From DATAAP01 sp041690495 (GTDB lineage: Bacteria > Pseudomonadota > Alphaproteobacteria > CACIAM-22H2), in contig JAWLHE010000015.1 in the NCBI GenBank assembly GCA_041690495.1, positions 3,101-67,100 on the forward strand: 64,000 bases of DNA. The letters run 5' to 3'. This document shows positions 18,631 through 27,953 of the stretch, piece after piece. The position numbers and the translations under genes were made by a program. Under the pieces are notes generated by a model that ran no database searches, was not told where the DNA came from, and saw only the letters and a list, made by a program, of their open reading frames with translations. The first letter of the stretch is position 1. Each line of letters starts with the position of its first letter.

Positions 18631-18975
18631 CTAGTGGTCGCTGCCGTGGAGGATCTGGCTGCCGAGGCCGGTGTCATAGCCCATGCCGGCGGCGGTGACG
18701 ATGCACGCCATCGGGAACATCGACTTGATCAGGCCCTTGCGCTCGAGCGCCACCCAGGCCGCGGGGTTCTGCAGGCCGGTCGCGTCGCGCGCCAGCACGA
18801 CATAGGGGCCGAGATGGAAATGGTCGCCATGCGGATGCGGCAGGTTGTTGACCATCACCGCACCCGGCTCGTCGGCCGGCGTTCCGTGGTCGGGCAGCTT
18901 CGCCAGCGCCTGGAGCAGGGTGAGCGTTCGGAGCTGCAGCGGATTCAGATTGAGAGAATTGTGTTTCTTGGCCAT
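18631..18975 (-). CDS. Conserved-looking small protein, unknown function
   Basis: A 114-residue protein starting MAKKHNSLNLNPLQLRTL. It contains HPHGDHFHLGPYVV, a histidine-rich turn that could bind a metal, and DATGLQNPAAWVALERKGL in the middle, which reads like a helical segment of a small winged or metal-binding domain. No signal peptide. I do not recognise a named family. It is the last gene of a four-gene minus-strand run (sugar dehydrogenase, cytochrome c, MBL-fold protein, this), starting 44 bases after the MBL gene. Confidence 0.7.
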   Translation of the reverse strand: MAKKHNSLNLNPLQLRTLTLLQALAKLPDHGTPADEPGAVMVNNLPHPHGDHFHLGPYVVLARDATGLQNPAAWVALERKGLIKSMFPMACIVTAAGMGYDTGLGSQILHGSDH

Positions 18976-19019
18976 GGCGGCGGATCGTAGCGACGCCCGT
19001 CGCGCGATTCCAGCACCAT

Positions 19020-19844
19020 TCAATGCCCGGGAAGGACCAGAAGCTGCGGCCGCTGCGGCAGCGAGGCGCGCGAGAAAAGCACGCCGGCCGTCGGGCTGTA
19101 TTCGATCGTGTAGTTCATGGCCGTACCCTTGTCCTTCAGGGCAGCGAGAAAGCGGTCGAGGCCCGGCCGGCTGAAGAAGTGCATGGGAATGACCACGGGC
19201 GCGCGGATCTGCTCGATCACTTCGATCATGCCTTCGATGTTGAGCGTATAGCTGCCGTCGACCGGCACCATCAGTACGTCGATCTGGCCGAGTGCCGCCA
19301 GATGGTCCTTGGTCAAGCGATGGTGCAGGTGGCCGAGATGGGCGATGCACAGCTCGGCCGTCTCGAACACGAAGATCGAATTGCCATTGTAGCGCGTCGA
19401 GTCGTAGTTGCGGACATTGGTGGGGATGTTGCGCACCTGCAGGTCGCGGTACGAAAGGTCATGCTCGGCGGGCCCGCCGTCGCCGCCCCAGCCCTGCAGC
19501 ACGTGGCGCACGTCCGGCTGGACCGCGATGCTGTAATGCGTCGAGTGCGCGTTGTTCATCGTCACGATGTCGGGAACGATGTCGGCGCGCACATAGTCGT
19601 TGTAATCGGTGACCGCCTTCACGCCGGCGGCAGTTTCGATCAGGAAACTCGCATGGCCGATATAGGTCACGCCGACTTGTCCTGGCGGCACGGTTCCGAA
19701 TCCGGCCGCCGCAGGAATGAGGCGCGGCTGATCGAGCGCGACATTGCGCAGGCACGCCGCACCGGACGGCGAAGCGACAAGCACCACGGCGGCTGCGGTC
19801 AGGGCAGCGTAAGCGAAGCGGAGACTGGAACGGGACATGTGCAT
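19020..19844 (-). CDS. Exported MBL-fold protein with altered metal motif
   Basis: A 274-residue protein with a signal peptide (about residues 1-32, ending SPSGAAC). The core is UlaG-like (Lactamase_B_3 type): VTYIGHASFLIET near residue 60, CIAHLGHLHHRL near residue 165 and VVIPMHFFSRP near residue 225. The hallmark HxHxDH metal motif, expected after the IVT segment near residue 95, reads NAHSTH, so the first His and the Asp are replaced. The metal centre may be partial, or the protein may belong to a sub-group with different ligands. It lies 82 bases after the cytochrome c gene on the same strand. ATG 19844 or 19838 are both possible starts. Confidence 0.78.
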   Translation of the reverse strand: MHMSRSSLRFAYAALTAAAVVLVASPSGAACLRNVALDQPRLIPAAAGFGTVPPGQVGVTYIGHASFLIETAAGVKAVTDYNDYVRADIVPDIVTMNNAHSTHYSIAVQPDVRHVLQGWGGDGGPAEHDLSYRDLQVRNIPTNVRNYDSTRYNGNSIFVFETAELCIAHLGHLHHRLTKDHLAALGQIDVLMVPVDGSYTLNIEGMIEVIEQIRAPVVIPMHFFSRPGLDRFLAALKDKGTAMNYTIEYSPTAGVLFSRASLPQRPQLLVLPGH

Positions 19845-19926
19845 CGCAGGCCCGGTCGTTTCGCGCCCGCCATAGTATCCGTGCCGCCGCAAATCGGCCA
19901 GACTCCGGCTGCGGGCCCGGCGCTGC

Positions 19927-20271
19927 TCACCGCAGGTTGTCGGGGATGCGGACTTTGACCTCGATCCGCGCGAAGTATGCGGCAAGGTCTGCGATGTCGT
20001 CGTCGCTCAGGTTCTTCGCCATCAGCGACATCTGCGGGTCGCGCCGCTCGCCGCCGCGGAAGGCCTTGAGCTGCTTGCTCAGGTAGAGCTCGCTCTCGCC
20101 GGCGATGTGCGGCACGTTCGGCATCCTGGCGACGCCGTCGATGCCGTGGCAGGCCTGGCAGCGGGCAGCCTTCTTGCGGCCTGCTTCCGGATCGGCGGCC
20201 CAGACCGGGCCGGCAACCGCGATCGACACGGCAAGCAGCAGCAGCCGATGCGCAGGATGCAGATGTCGCAT
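19927..20271 (-). CDS. Small class I cytochrome c
   Basis: A 114-residue periplasmic cytochrome c. A signal peptide (about residues 1-25, ending VWAADPE) is followed by a single haem site CQACH near residue 38, the MPNVPHIAGE segment, and a probable axial methionine in QMSLMAKNL, then the closing helix DDIADLAAYFARIE. It is encoded 73 bases after a PQQ-type sugar dehydrogenase on the same strand, so it is the natural electron acceptor for that enzyme. Confidence 0.9.
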   Translation of the reverse strand: MRHLHPAHRLLLLAVSIAVAGPVWAADPEAGRKKAARCQACHGIDGVARMPNVPHIAGESELYLSKQLKAFRGGERRDPQMSLMAKNLSDDDIADLAAYFARIEVKVRIPDNLR

Positions 20272-20344
20272 GCCGGCTAACTCCACCGGGCAGAGCAGCC
20301 GCCCCGGCTTCCTGCCGGGGCGGCCTGCGGACCGCGGGATGCGC

Positions 20345-21607
20345 TCAGCCGCTGTACGAGATGCGGTAGATCGCGCCCGCGTAGTCGTCGGACACCAGCA
20401 GCGAGCCGTCGGGCAGGATGGCGACGTCGACCGGACGGCCGAAGTACTCGCCGGTCTCCTCGTCGAGCCAGCCCTGCGCGAAGACTTCCGTGCCGGCTGC
20501 CTTGCCATCCTCGCCGATCCGCGTGAACATGACCCGCGCGCCGATCGGTGTCGTGCGGTTCCACGAGCCGTGCTGGGCGGAGAAGATGCCGCCCCGATAG
20601 CGCTCGGGGAGCATCCGCCCGGTGTAGAAGGTCATGCCGAGATCGGCTGCGTGCGGGTCCATTTCGACCTCGGGCGGGATCGCCTCGCCGGGAATCTCCG
20701 CGTTCTTGTATTCCTCCGTGCGGATCTTGCCGCCGCCGTACCACGGGAAGCCGAAATTCTGGCCGGGATTGGTGACGCGGTTGATCTCGCCGGGCGGGAT
20801 GTCGTCGCCCATGCCGTCGACTTGGTTGTCGGTGAACCACAGCTCGCCGGTCTTCGGGTTGAAGTCCATGCCGACGGAATTGCGGACGCCGCGCGCATAG
20901 ACCTCGCGGTTCTTGCCGTCGCGGTCCATTCGGATGATGCCGCCGATGCCCCACTGGCTATACAGCTCCATCTTCTCCTGGGGTGGCACGTTGTGGGGCT
21001 GACCCAGCGCGATATAGAGCTTGTTGTCCGGCCCGACGCGGCAGACGCGTGCACCGTGATTGAACGATTCCTCCTCGATCGGGATCAGCTTGCCGCGGTC
21101 GGCGAGCATGCCGACGGCGACGTCGGGCCCCTCGTAGAAGAACTCGGCGGCCGGAAACACCATCGCGCGCTGATGATCGACCACGAACAGGAACCCGTCC
21201 TTGGAGAAGCACGTGCCGTTCGGCACCGAGAAGGCGAGCGAGGGCGCGAACGCCTTGACCTCGTCGGCGACGCGGTCCTTGTTGCGGTCGGTGACCGCCC
21301 ACAGTTTCGTCTTGCGCGTGCCGACGAAGACGACGCCGGTGCTCGGCCCGACCGCCATGTGGCGGGCGTCGGGCACGATGGCGTAGAGATCGATCTTGAA
21401 GCCGGGCGGCAGCTTGATCTTCGCCAGGTTCTTTCGGAGCTGCTCGGCATTCGGCCCGGTCTGCGGCACGGTCTCGATTTCCATCGGCGTGCCAGTGGTC
21501 TTGAAGTCCTGGAGCTTCTGCAGGTTCAGGTTGCCCGTCTGGGCCTGTGCGCCTGCCGCGATGGCCAGCGCGCCGCTTAGAAAGGCGATCGCCGATACGT
21601 GCCGCAT
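20345..21607 (-). CDS. PQQ-dependent sugar dehydrogenase (L-sorbosone dehydrogenase-like)
   Basis: A 420-residue exported protein of the soluble glucose/sorbosone dehydrogenase beta-propeller family. The start is set by GGAGGACGTC directly before ATG 21607 and by the signal peptide (about residues 1-24, ending AGAQAQTG). Propeller repeats show typical segments: LPPGFKIDLYAIVPDARHMA, GVVFVGTR, HGARVCRVGPDNKLYIALG and GRPVDVAILPDGSLLVSDD near the C terminus. It should oxidise a sugar or aldehyde in the periplasm with PQQ as cofactor and pass electrons to the adjacent cytochrome c. No PQQ synthesis genes are in the window, and the real substrate is not known. Confidence 0.88.
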   Translation of the reverse strand: MRHVSAIAFLSGALAIAAGAQAQTGNLNLQKLQDFKTTGTPMEIETVPQTGPNAEQLRKNLAKIKLPPGFKIDLYAIVPDARHMAVGPSTGVVFVGTRKTKLWAVTDRNKDRVADEVKAFAPSLAFSVPNGTCFSKDGFLFVVDHQRAMVFPAAEFFYEGPDVAVGMLADRGKLIPIEEESFNHGARVCRVGPDNKLYIALGQPHNVPPQEKMELYSQWGIGGIIRMDRDGKNREVYARGVRNSVGMDFNPKTGELWFTDNQVDGMGDDIPPGEINRVTNPGQNFGFPWYGGGKIRTEEYKNAEIPGEAIPPEVEMDPHAADLGMTFYTGRMLPERYRGGIFSAQHGSWNRTTPIGARVMFTRIGEDGKAAGTEVFAQGWLDEETGEYFGRPVDVAILPDGSLLVSDDYAGAIYRISYSG

Positions 21608-21909
21608 GACGTCCTCCCTAATCTGGTTATGGCGAGCCGCTGCGTGGGCGTTGCGCGCCTCGACGGACGCTGTGATGAGCCGGCGTCCATGCGCGCCCGG
21701 ACTCCGGAGGATCATAGCGTCCCGTAACCGCCACGACGCTTCTCCAAAAGGAGAGTACAACCGGAGGGTCGGCGCCGGCCCGGCGAGCCGGACGGGTGCG
21801 CCCGGGGCCCTCGCGACATCTTGAAATGACAGGCGTTTCGGGCGTCATCGCATCCCGCGGCGATGCGCTATCGTAGGGAGGCGGGAATCATGAGCAGGAG
21901 GGGAGTGCG
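21608..21909. other. Intergenic region between divergent genes, 302 bases
   Basis: This must contain the promoters of the sugar dehydrogenase run (leftward) and of the cyclase gene (rightward). I see no clear -35/-10 pair, repeat or small gene. The only readable signals are the ribosome-binding sites at its two ends. Confidence 0.5.
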
Positions 21910-23736
21910 GTGACGGGCGGCGTACGATCGCGGCACTGGACATGGCGTTTCGACCAGCCGCCGGAGGCGGTCTGGCCGGCGCTGGCGGATACCGCGCGCT
22001 TCAACGACGCCGCCGGATTTCCCAAGCAGCGCATCGTCGAGGAGCCGCAGCCCGATGGCACCGTGCGCTACCGCGCCGAGGCGAAGGTCGGGCCGATGGC
22101 GCTGGTCTGGCGCGAGCTGCCGGTCGAGTGGGTCCTGAATCAGCGCTTCAGCCATGCGCGCGAGTTCCGCACCGGCCCGCTCAAATCGATGACCGCGACG
22201 TTGGCGCTGGTGCCCGACGGCGCTGGCAGCCGCGCCGAGTTCGAGCTGCAGGCCGAGCCGGCGAACCTGCTCGGCCGCGTCATTCTTGCGACCGCGTTCT
22301 TCAGCTCGGCCCACAAGACCTTCGACCGCCTGCTGTCCCAGGCGCGCGACTACGTCGCCGGCCAGCGCGCGGAGCCGTACACATACCGGCCGGCAGCACT
22401 GTCGGGCGAGGCGCGTGCCCGGCTCGATGCGGCGCTCGGGCGCATGGAGATGCAGGGCGCCTCTGCCGATCTCGTTGGCCGCCTTCGCGATCTCGTGCTT
22501 GCGGGCTCGGAGGTCGACCTTCTGCACATCCGGCCGCTGCGGCTGGCGCGGCTGTGGAACGCGCCCGAGCGCAGCGTGATCGAGCTATGCCTGCTCGCGG
22601 TGAAGCTTGGCCTGCTGTCGATGCACTGGGACCTGCTCTGTCCGAACTGCCGCGGGCCGAAGGCGACGGTCGCCTCGCTCGACAAGCTGCCGCAGGGTGC
22701 GCACTGCCCGACCTGCAATATCGATTACGGCCGCGATTTCGCGCGCAATGTCGAGCTGACCTTCCGGCCGTCGGCGGCGATCCGCCAGGTCGAAGCCGGA
22801 GAGTTCTGCCTGTTCGGGCCGATGACGACGCCGCATGTCGTGGTCCAGCAGACCCTGGCGCCGGGGGAGCGGCGCGAGCTGCCGGCGAGGCTGCCGTATG
22901 GCGACTACCGGCTGCGCGGGCTGCATCCCGGCGCCGAGGCGCTGGTCGAATGGCGCAGCGGCGGCTTTCCTGCGCTGATCGTCGATGCGAACGGCGTGTC
23001 GGCGGGACCGCCGGCGCCGGACGGCACGGTCGTCATGGTCAACCGGCACGACGCCGAGCGCACCGTGCTGATCGAATCGCGCGCGTGGGTGCGTGACGCG
23101 CTCACCGCGCACCGCGTGACGACGATGCAGTCCTTCCGCGACCTGTTCGCGACCGAGGCGCTGCGTCCCGGCGACGAAGTCGGCGTGTCCCACGTCGCCT
23201 TGATGTTCACCGATCTGCGCGGCTCGACGGCCCTTTATGCGCGTATCGGCGATGCCCGCGCCTATCATTTGGTGCGCGAGCATTTCGCGTTCCTCGCCGA
23301 GGCGGTGCGAAACAATAACGGCGGCATTGTCAAGACCATCGGCGACGCGGTGATGGCGGCTTTCAGCGATCCGGCCGACGCGGTACGCGCGGCGCTGGCC
23401 GTGCAGGGCAACGTGGCGCAGTTCAACCGCGCCCACGGGCTTGGCGACGAAGACGGCCTGGTGATCAAGCTCGGGCTCCATGGCGGCCCGTGCATCGTCG
23501 TGACGCTCAACGACAGGCTCGACTATTTCGGTTCGACCGTGAATCTGGCCGCGCGACTGCAGGGCGAGAGTCGCGGCGGCGACGTCGTCGTTTCCCGGAT
23601 TCTGGCGGGAGATCCTGCCGTCGTCTCTCTCCTGAACGGCGTGAGGAGTTCGGCGGAGACGGCGACCGTCAAGGGATTCTCGGACCCCGTGGCATTTCTG
23701 AGATTGACTCTTGCGGAGGCGTCTGCGGCTTCTTGA
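21910..23736 (+). CDS. Class III adenylate/guanylate cyclase with SRPBCC-like and zinc-ribbon N-terminal region
   Basis: A 608-residue protein. GTG 21910 follows AGGAGGGGA and is the likely start. Residues about 10-155 look like an SRPBCC (START-like) ligand-binding domain; about 235-270 hold CPNCRG and CPTCNI, a probable zinc ribbon; together these match the DUF5939-type region that precedes some cyclases. The catalytic domain (about 435-590) has FTDLRGST with the first metal Asp, IVKTIGDAVMAAF with the second, and FGSTVNLAARLQ with the conserved Asn and Arg, so it appears active. It probably makes cAMP in response to a hydrophobic or other ligand. No transmembrane segment is evident. Confidence 0.9.
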   Translation: MTGGVRSRHWTWRFDQPPEAVWPALADTARFNDAAGFPKQRIVEEPQPDGTVRYRAEAKVGPMALVWRELPVEWVLNQRFSHAREFRTGPLKSMTATLALVPDGAGSRAEFELQAEPANLLGRVILATAFFSSAHKTFDRLLSQARDYVAGQRAEPYTYRPAALSGEARARLDAALGRMEMQGASADLVGRLRDLVLAGSEVDLLHIRPLRLARLWNAPERSVIELCLLAVKLGLLSMHWDLLCPNCRGPKATVASLDKLPQGAHCPTCNIDYGRDFARNVELTFRPSAAIRQVEAGEFCLFGPMTTPHVVVQQTLAPGERRELPARLPYGDYRLRGLHPGAEALVEWRSGGFPALIVDANGVSAGPPAPDGTVVMVNRHDAERTVLIESRAWVRDALTAHRVTTMQSFRDLFATEALRPGDEVGVSHVALMFTDLRGSTALYARIGDARAYHLVREHFAFLAEAVRNNNGGIVKTIGDAVMAAFSDPADAVRAALAVQGNVAQFNRAHGLGDEDGLVIKLGLHGGPCIVVTLNDRLDYFGSTVNLAARLQGESRGGDVVVSRILAGDPAVVSLLNGVRSSAETATVKGFSDPVAFLRLTLAEASAAS

Positions 23737-23801
23737 GCCGGCCGGCGCGCGCGAGCATTCTTGTGCGGCGCTACGGTTGCAAAACGCGGGAGGAACGCGT
23801 C

Positions 23802-24392
23802 GTGGACATCCGTCAGATCGTGCTGATCGACCAGGAGGTGCGCAGTGAGGGCGGCCGGACCGTTGACCGGCCGACGCGCCGCGTCGCGGCGGCGGCGGTG
23901 CTGCGCAATCCGTTCGCGGGCAAGCCCGCCATCGATGACTTTTCGCAGCTCGTCGACATGTCGGTGCAATGCGGGGAGATGCTCACCGCGCGGGTGCTGG
24001 CGGCGCTGGATGGCCACAAGCCGATTGGCTACGGCAAGGCGGCGCTCGTCGGCACCGCCGGCGACCTCGAGCACGGGGCCAGCATGATCCACGTGCGGAT
24101 CGGTCTCGCCATGCGCAAAGGTGCTGGCGGCGGCCCTGCGCTCATCCCGGGCAACGCGAAAGTCGGCGCTGCCGGCACGCCGATCGACATCATCTTCGGC
24201 GGCCTCGAAGACGCGTGGAATTACGACGCGATGGACACGATGTCGGTCTGGGTCCCGGACGCCCCCAGGCCGGACGAGATCCTGCTCGCGGTCGCGTTTC
24301 TCGCCGGTGGGCGGCCAAACGCGCGGATCAAGGGCGCACCCGCTGCGGCGGTCGAGGAGCTGGTGCGCACTATGCGAGGCGGACGCGCGTAG
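23802..24392 (+). CDS. DUF1185 'amino acid synthesis' family protein
   Basis: A 196-residue protein starting at GTG 23802 after GGGAGGAAC. Segments such as RRVAAAAVLRNPFAG, YGKAALVGTAGDLEHGASMIH and KVGAAGTPIDIIFGGLEDAWNY are typical of DUF1185 proteins, whose historical 'amino acid synthesis' label rests on little. Function is unknown; they are often found near TRAP or ABC binding-protein genes and dioxygenases. Here it follows the cyclase by 65 bases. Confidence 0.85.
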   Translation: MDIRQIVLIDQEVRSEGGRTVDRPTRRVAAAAVLRNPFAGKPAIDDFSQLVDMSVQCGEMLTARVLAALDGHKPIGYGKAALVGTAGDLEHGASMIHVRIGLAMRKGAGGGPALIPGNAKVGAAGTPIDIIFGGLEDAWNYDAMDTMSVWVPDAPRPDEILLAVAFLAGGRPNARIKGAPAAAVEELVRTMRGGRA

Positions 24393-24562
24393 GATGACGG
24401 CCGGGCCGGAGTAGAGTGGCTCCGGTGTCATGACCTGAGCCGCAGGGTTGGCGTTGCTGCCGAAACGGTTGCGTCGGATGAGGCCTAATGGCCTGACGTG
24501 AATGGCGAGGCCTTGCCGTCCATTCCGTCGTGGTGTCTTCGCCGAACGCAGCGCCGATCCGT

Positions 24563-24591
24563 TTGACATGCTATGTGGGACGTACTAGCAT
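24563..24591 (+). promoter_or_regulatory. higBA promoter with overlapping inverted-repeat operator
   Basis: A consensus -35 TTGACA (24563-24568) is followed after 17 bases by TAGCAT (24586-24591) as -10. The hexamers ATGCTA (24568-24573) and TAGCAT (24586-24591) form an inverted repeat that overlaps both promoter boxes, the expected place for the HigA antitoxin to bind and repress. The predicted transcript start falls within a base or two of the higB GTG at 24598. Confidence 0.65.
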
Positions 24592-24597
24592 GCCACT

Positions 24598-24876
24598 GTG
24601 ATCAAGTCCTGGGGAGATGGCGCGACTCGACGGTTCTATGAGACCGGCAAGTCGAAGTTCTCCGGGCTTGATATTGCAGCTGCCGAGGAACTGTTGGCTG
24701 CGCTCGACGAAGCGGTTTCTCTTGCCGAGCTCAGCCCGCTGAAAAGCGTCGGGCTGCACAAGCTGAAAGGGGATCGGCGGGGCATGTGGGCCATGACGAT
24801 CAACGGACCATGGCGCCTTTGCTTCCGGTTCCAGGATGGAGATGCCTATGACGTCGCGATCGTCGACTATCACTGA
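24598..24876 (+). CDS. higB: HigB/RelE-type toxin
   Basis: A 92-residue toxin of the RelE/HigB mRNA-interferase family. It opens MIKSWGDGATRRFYETG, as HigB proteins do, and closes with GPWRLCFRFQDGDAYDVAIVDYH, which carries the basic/aromatic residues used for ribosome-bound mRNA cleavage. GTG 24598 is the only start that gives the family N terminus; there is no ribosome-binding site before it and the predicted transcript begins at or next to it, so the message is probably leaderless. It overlaps higA by 29 bases. Confidence 0.9.
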   Translation: MIKSWGDGATRRFYETGKSKFSGLDIAAAEELLAALDEAVSLAELSPLKSVGLHKLKGDRRGMWAMTINGPWRLCFRFQDGDAYDVAIVDYH

Positions 24877-25165
24877 TGTCCGTCAGAAGAACCCTGTTCA
24901 CCCGGGGCGTCTGCTGAAGCGGGAACTGATGGCGAGAAATGTGTCCGCGAATGCTCTGGCGCGTGCCTTGCGGGTTCCCCCGGGCCGGATTATCGACATC
25001 CTCAATGGCAAGCGTGCGATCAGTGCCGAGACTGCGTTGCGTCTGGGACGGTATTTCGGCAATGGCGGCCGTTTCTGGCTGGCGCTGCAGGCGCGCTACG
25101 ACCTTGCCGTCGTGGAGCGTGACAGAGGCGCGCGCGTGATCGCCGAAGTCCAGACGGCAGCGTGA
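24848..25165 (+). CDS. higA: HigA-type antitoxin
   Basis: A 105-residue XRE-family DNA-binding antitoxin. The helix-turn-helix (about residues 30-65) reads SANALARALRVPPGRIIDIL, and the PVHPGRLLKRELMARN segment before it and RLGRYFGNGGRFWLALQARYDL after it are hallmarks of HigA (VapI-like) antitoxins. ATG 24848 is preferred; an ATG 12 bases earlier is possible. Its start lies within higB, so translation is coupled. It should neutralise HigB and repress the operon through the inverted repeat at 24568-24591. Confidence 0.9.
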   Translation: MTSRSSTITDVRQKNPVHPGRLLKRELMARNVSANALARALRVPPGRIIDILNGKRAISAETALRLGRYFGNGGRFWLALQARYDLAVVERDRGARVIAEVQTAA

Positions 25166-25763
25166 TTTCCAAGGCGAGTGCGCTTAGCCGCTGCGGCTCA
25201 CGACGGCGGAGTGGATCATCGGTACTGTAAGCGTCGAGACCTTTCCCGCACGACCATTGTCGCGACAACAAGTTCCAAAGACACCGCAAGCGCGATCTCC
25301 AAGAGGCCTAACAGGTTGTGATCGCTCTCTCGGAGATGAAGTACGTGGTTCCGTGCACACTGAATGGCACGACCCACCCGCCTTCCGGTCGGGGCTCTCG
25401 TGGCCGGTCAGTCAGCCATGCGCCAAACAAGATGAGCACGGCAATGATAGGACGAGCAGTCCCGCAGAAGCTTTGAGGAAGGTTTTTACCGCTTTTCGCC
25501 GGCTCATCTCAGCCCGGGCCAACGGCGCCACAATTACGCATTGGCGGATATAAATCATATGCGGCATCTGGCATGATTCAGGCCGGCGTGCCAGCAATGG
25601 ACATCGGGCCGGTCAACTCAACTGTTCGGCCGAGAATGCAGTATCGGGCTGATGAAAAAGGAATAATCCACCCAATGCCGCGCCTCTGGCGGGGTGAATT
25701 TTTGCTGCTTCACGCCTGTCCCGGTGCGTTAGATTACGGAGATCGCTAGAGGAGAGCCGGCGG
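25166..25763. other. 598-base region without an intact gene
   Basis: Between higA and methylmalonyl-CoA mutase. The only coding-like signal is on the minus strand at 25308-25507 (listed separately as a possible decayed gene). AGAGGAGAG at its right end is the ribosome-binding site of the mutase. No repeat of the palindromic family and no tRNA seen. Composition is less GC-rich than the neighbours. Confidence 0.5.
25308..25507 (-). pseudogene. Possible frameshifted small membrane protein
   Basis: Read on the minus strand, an ATG at 25507 opens MSRRKAVKTFLKASAGLLVL, then the hydrophobic run continues in another frame as IIAVLILFGAWLTDRPRE, and a third frame carries VVPFSVHGTTYFISER up to a TAG at 25308. 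Put together this would be a protein of about 65 residues with one membrane segment. Two frameshifts would be needed, so it is either a decayed gene, a chance assembly of frames, or sequencing error. I do not recognise a family. Confidence 0.3.
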
Positions 25764-27914
<2,151 letters not shown>

Positions 27915-27953
27915 ACGCGGGAAAGCCCGCAGACGGCCGGGGGGACGGGGGGC

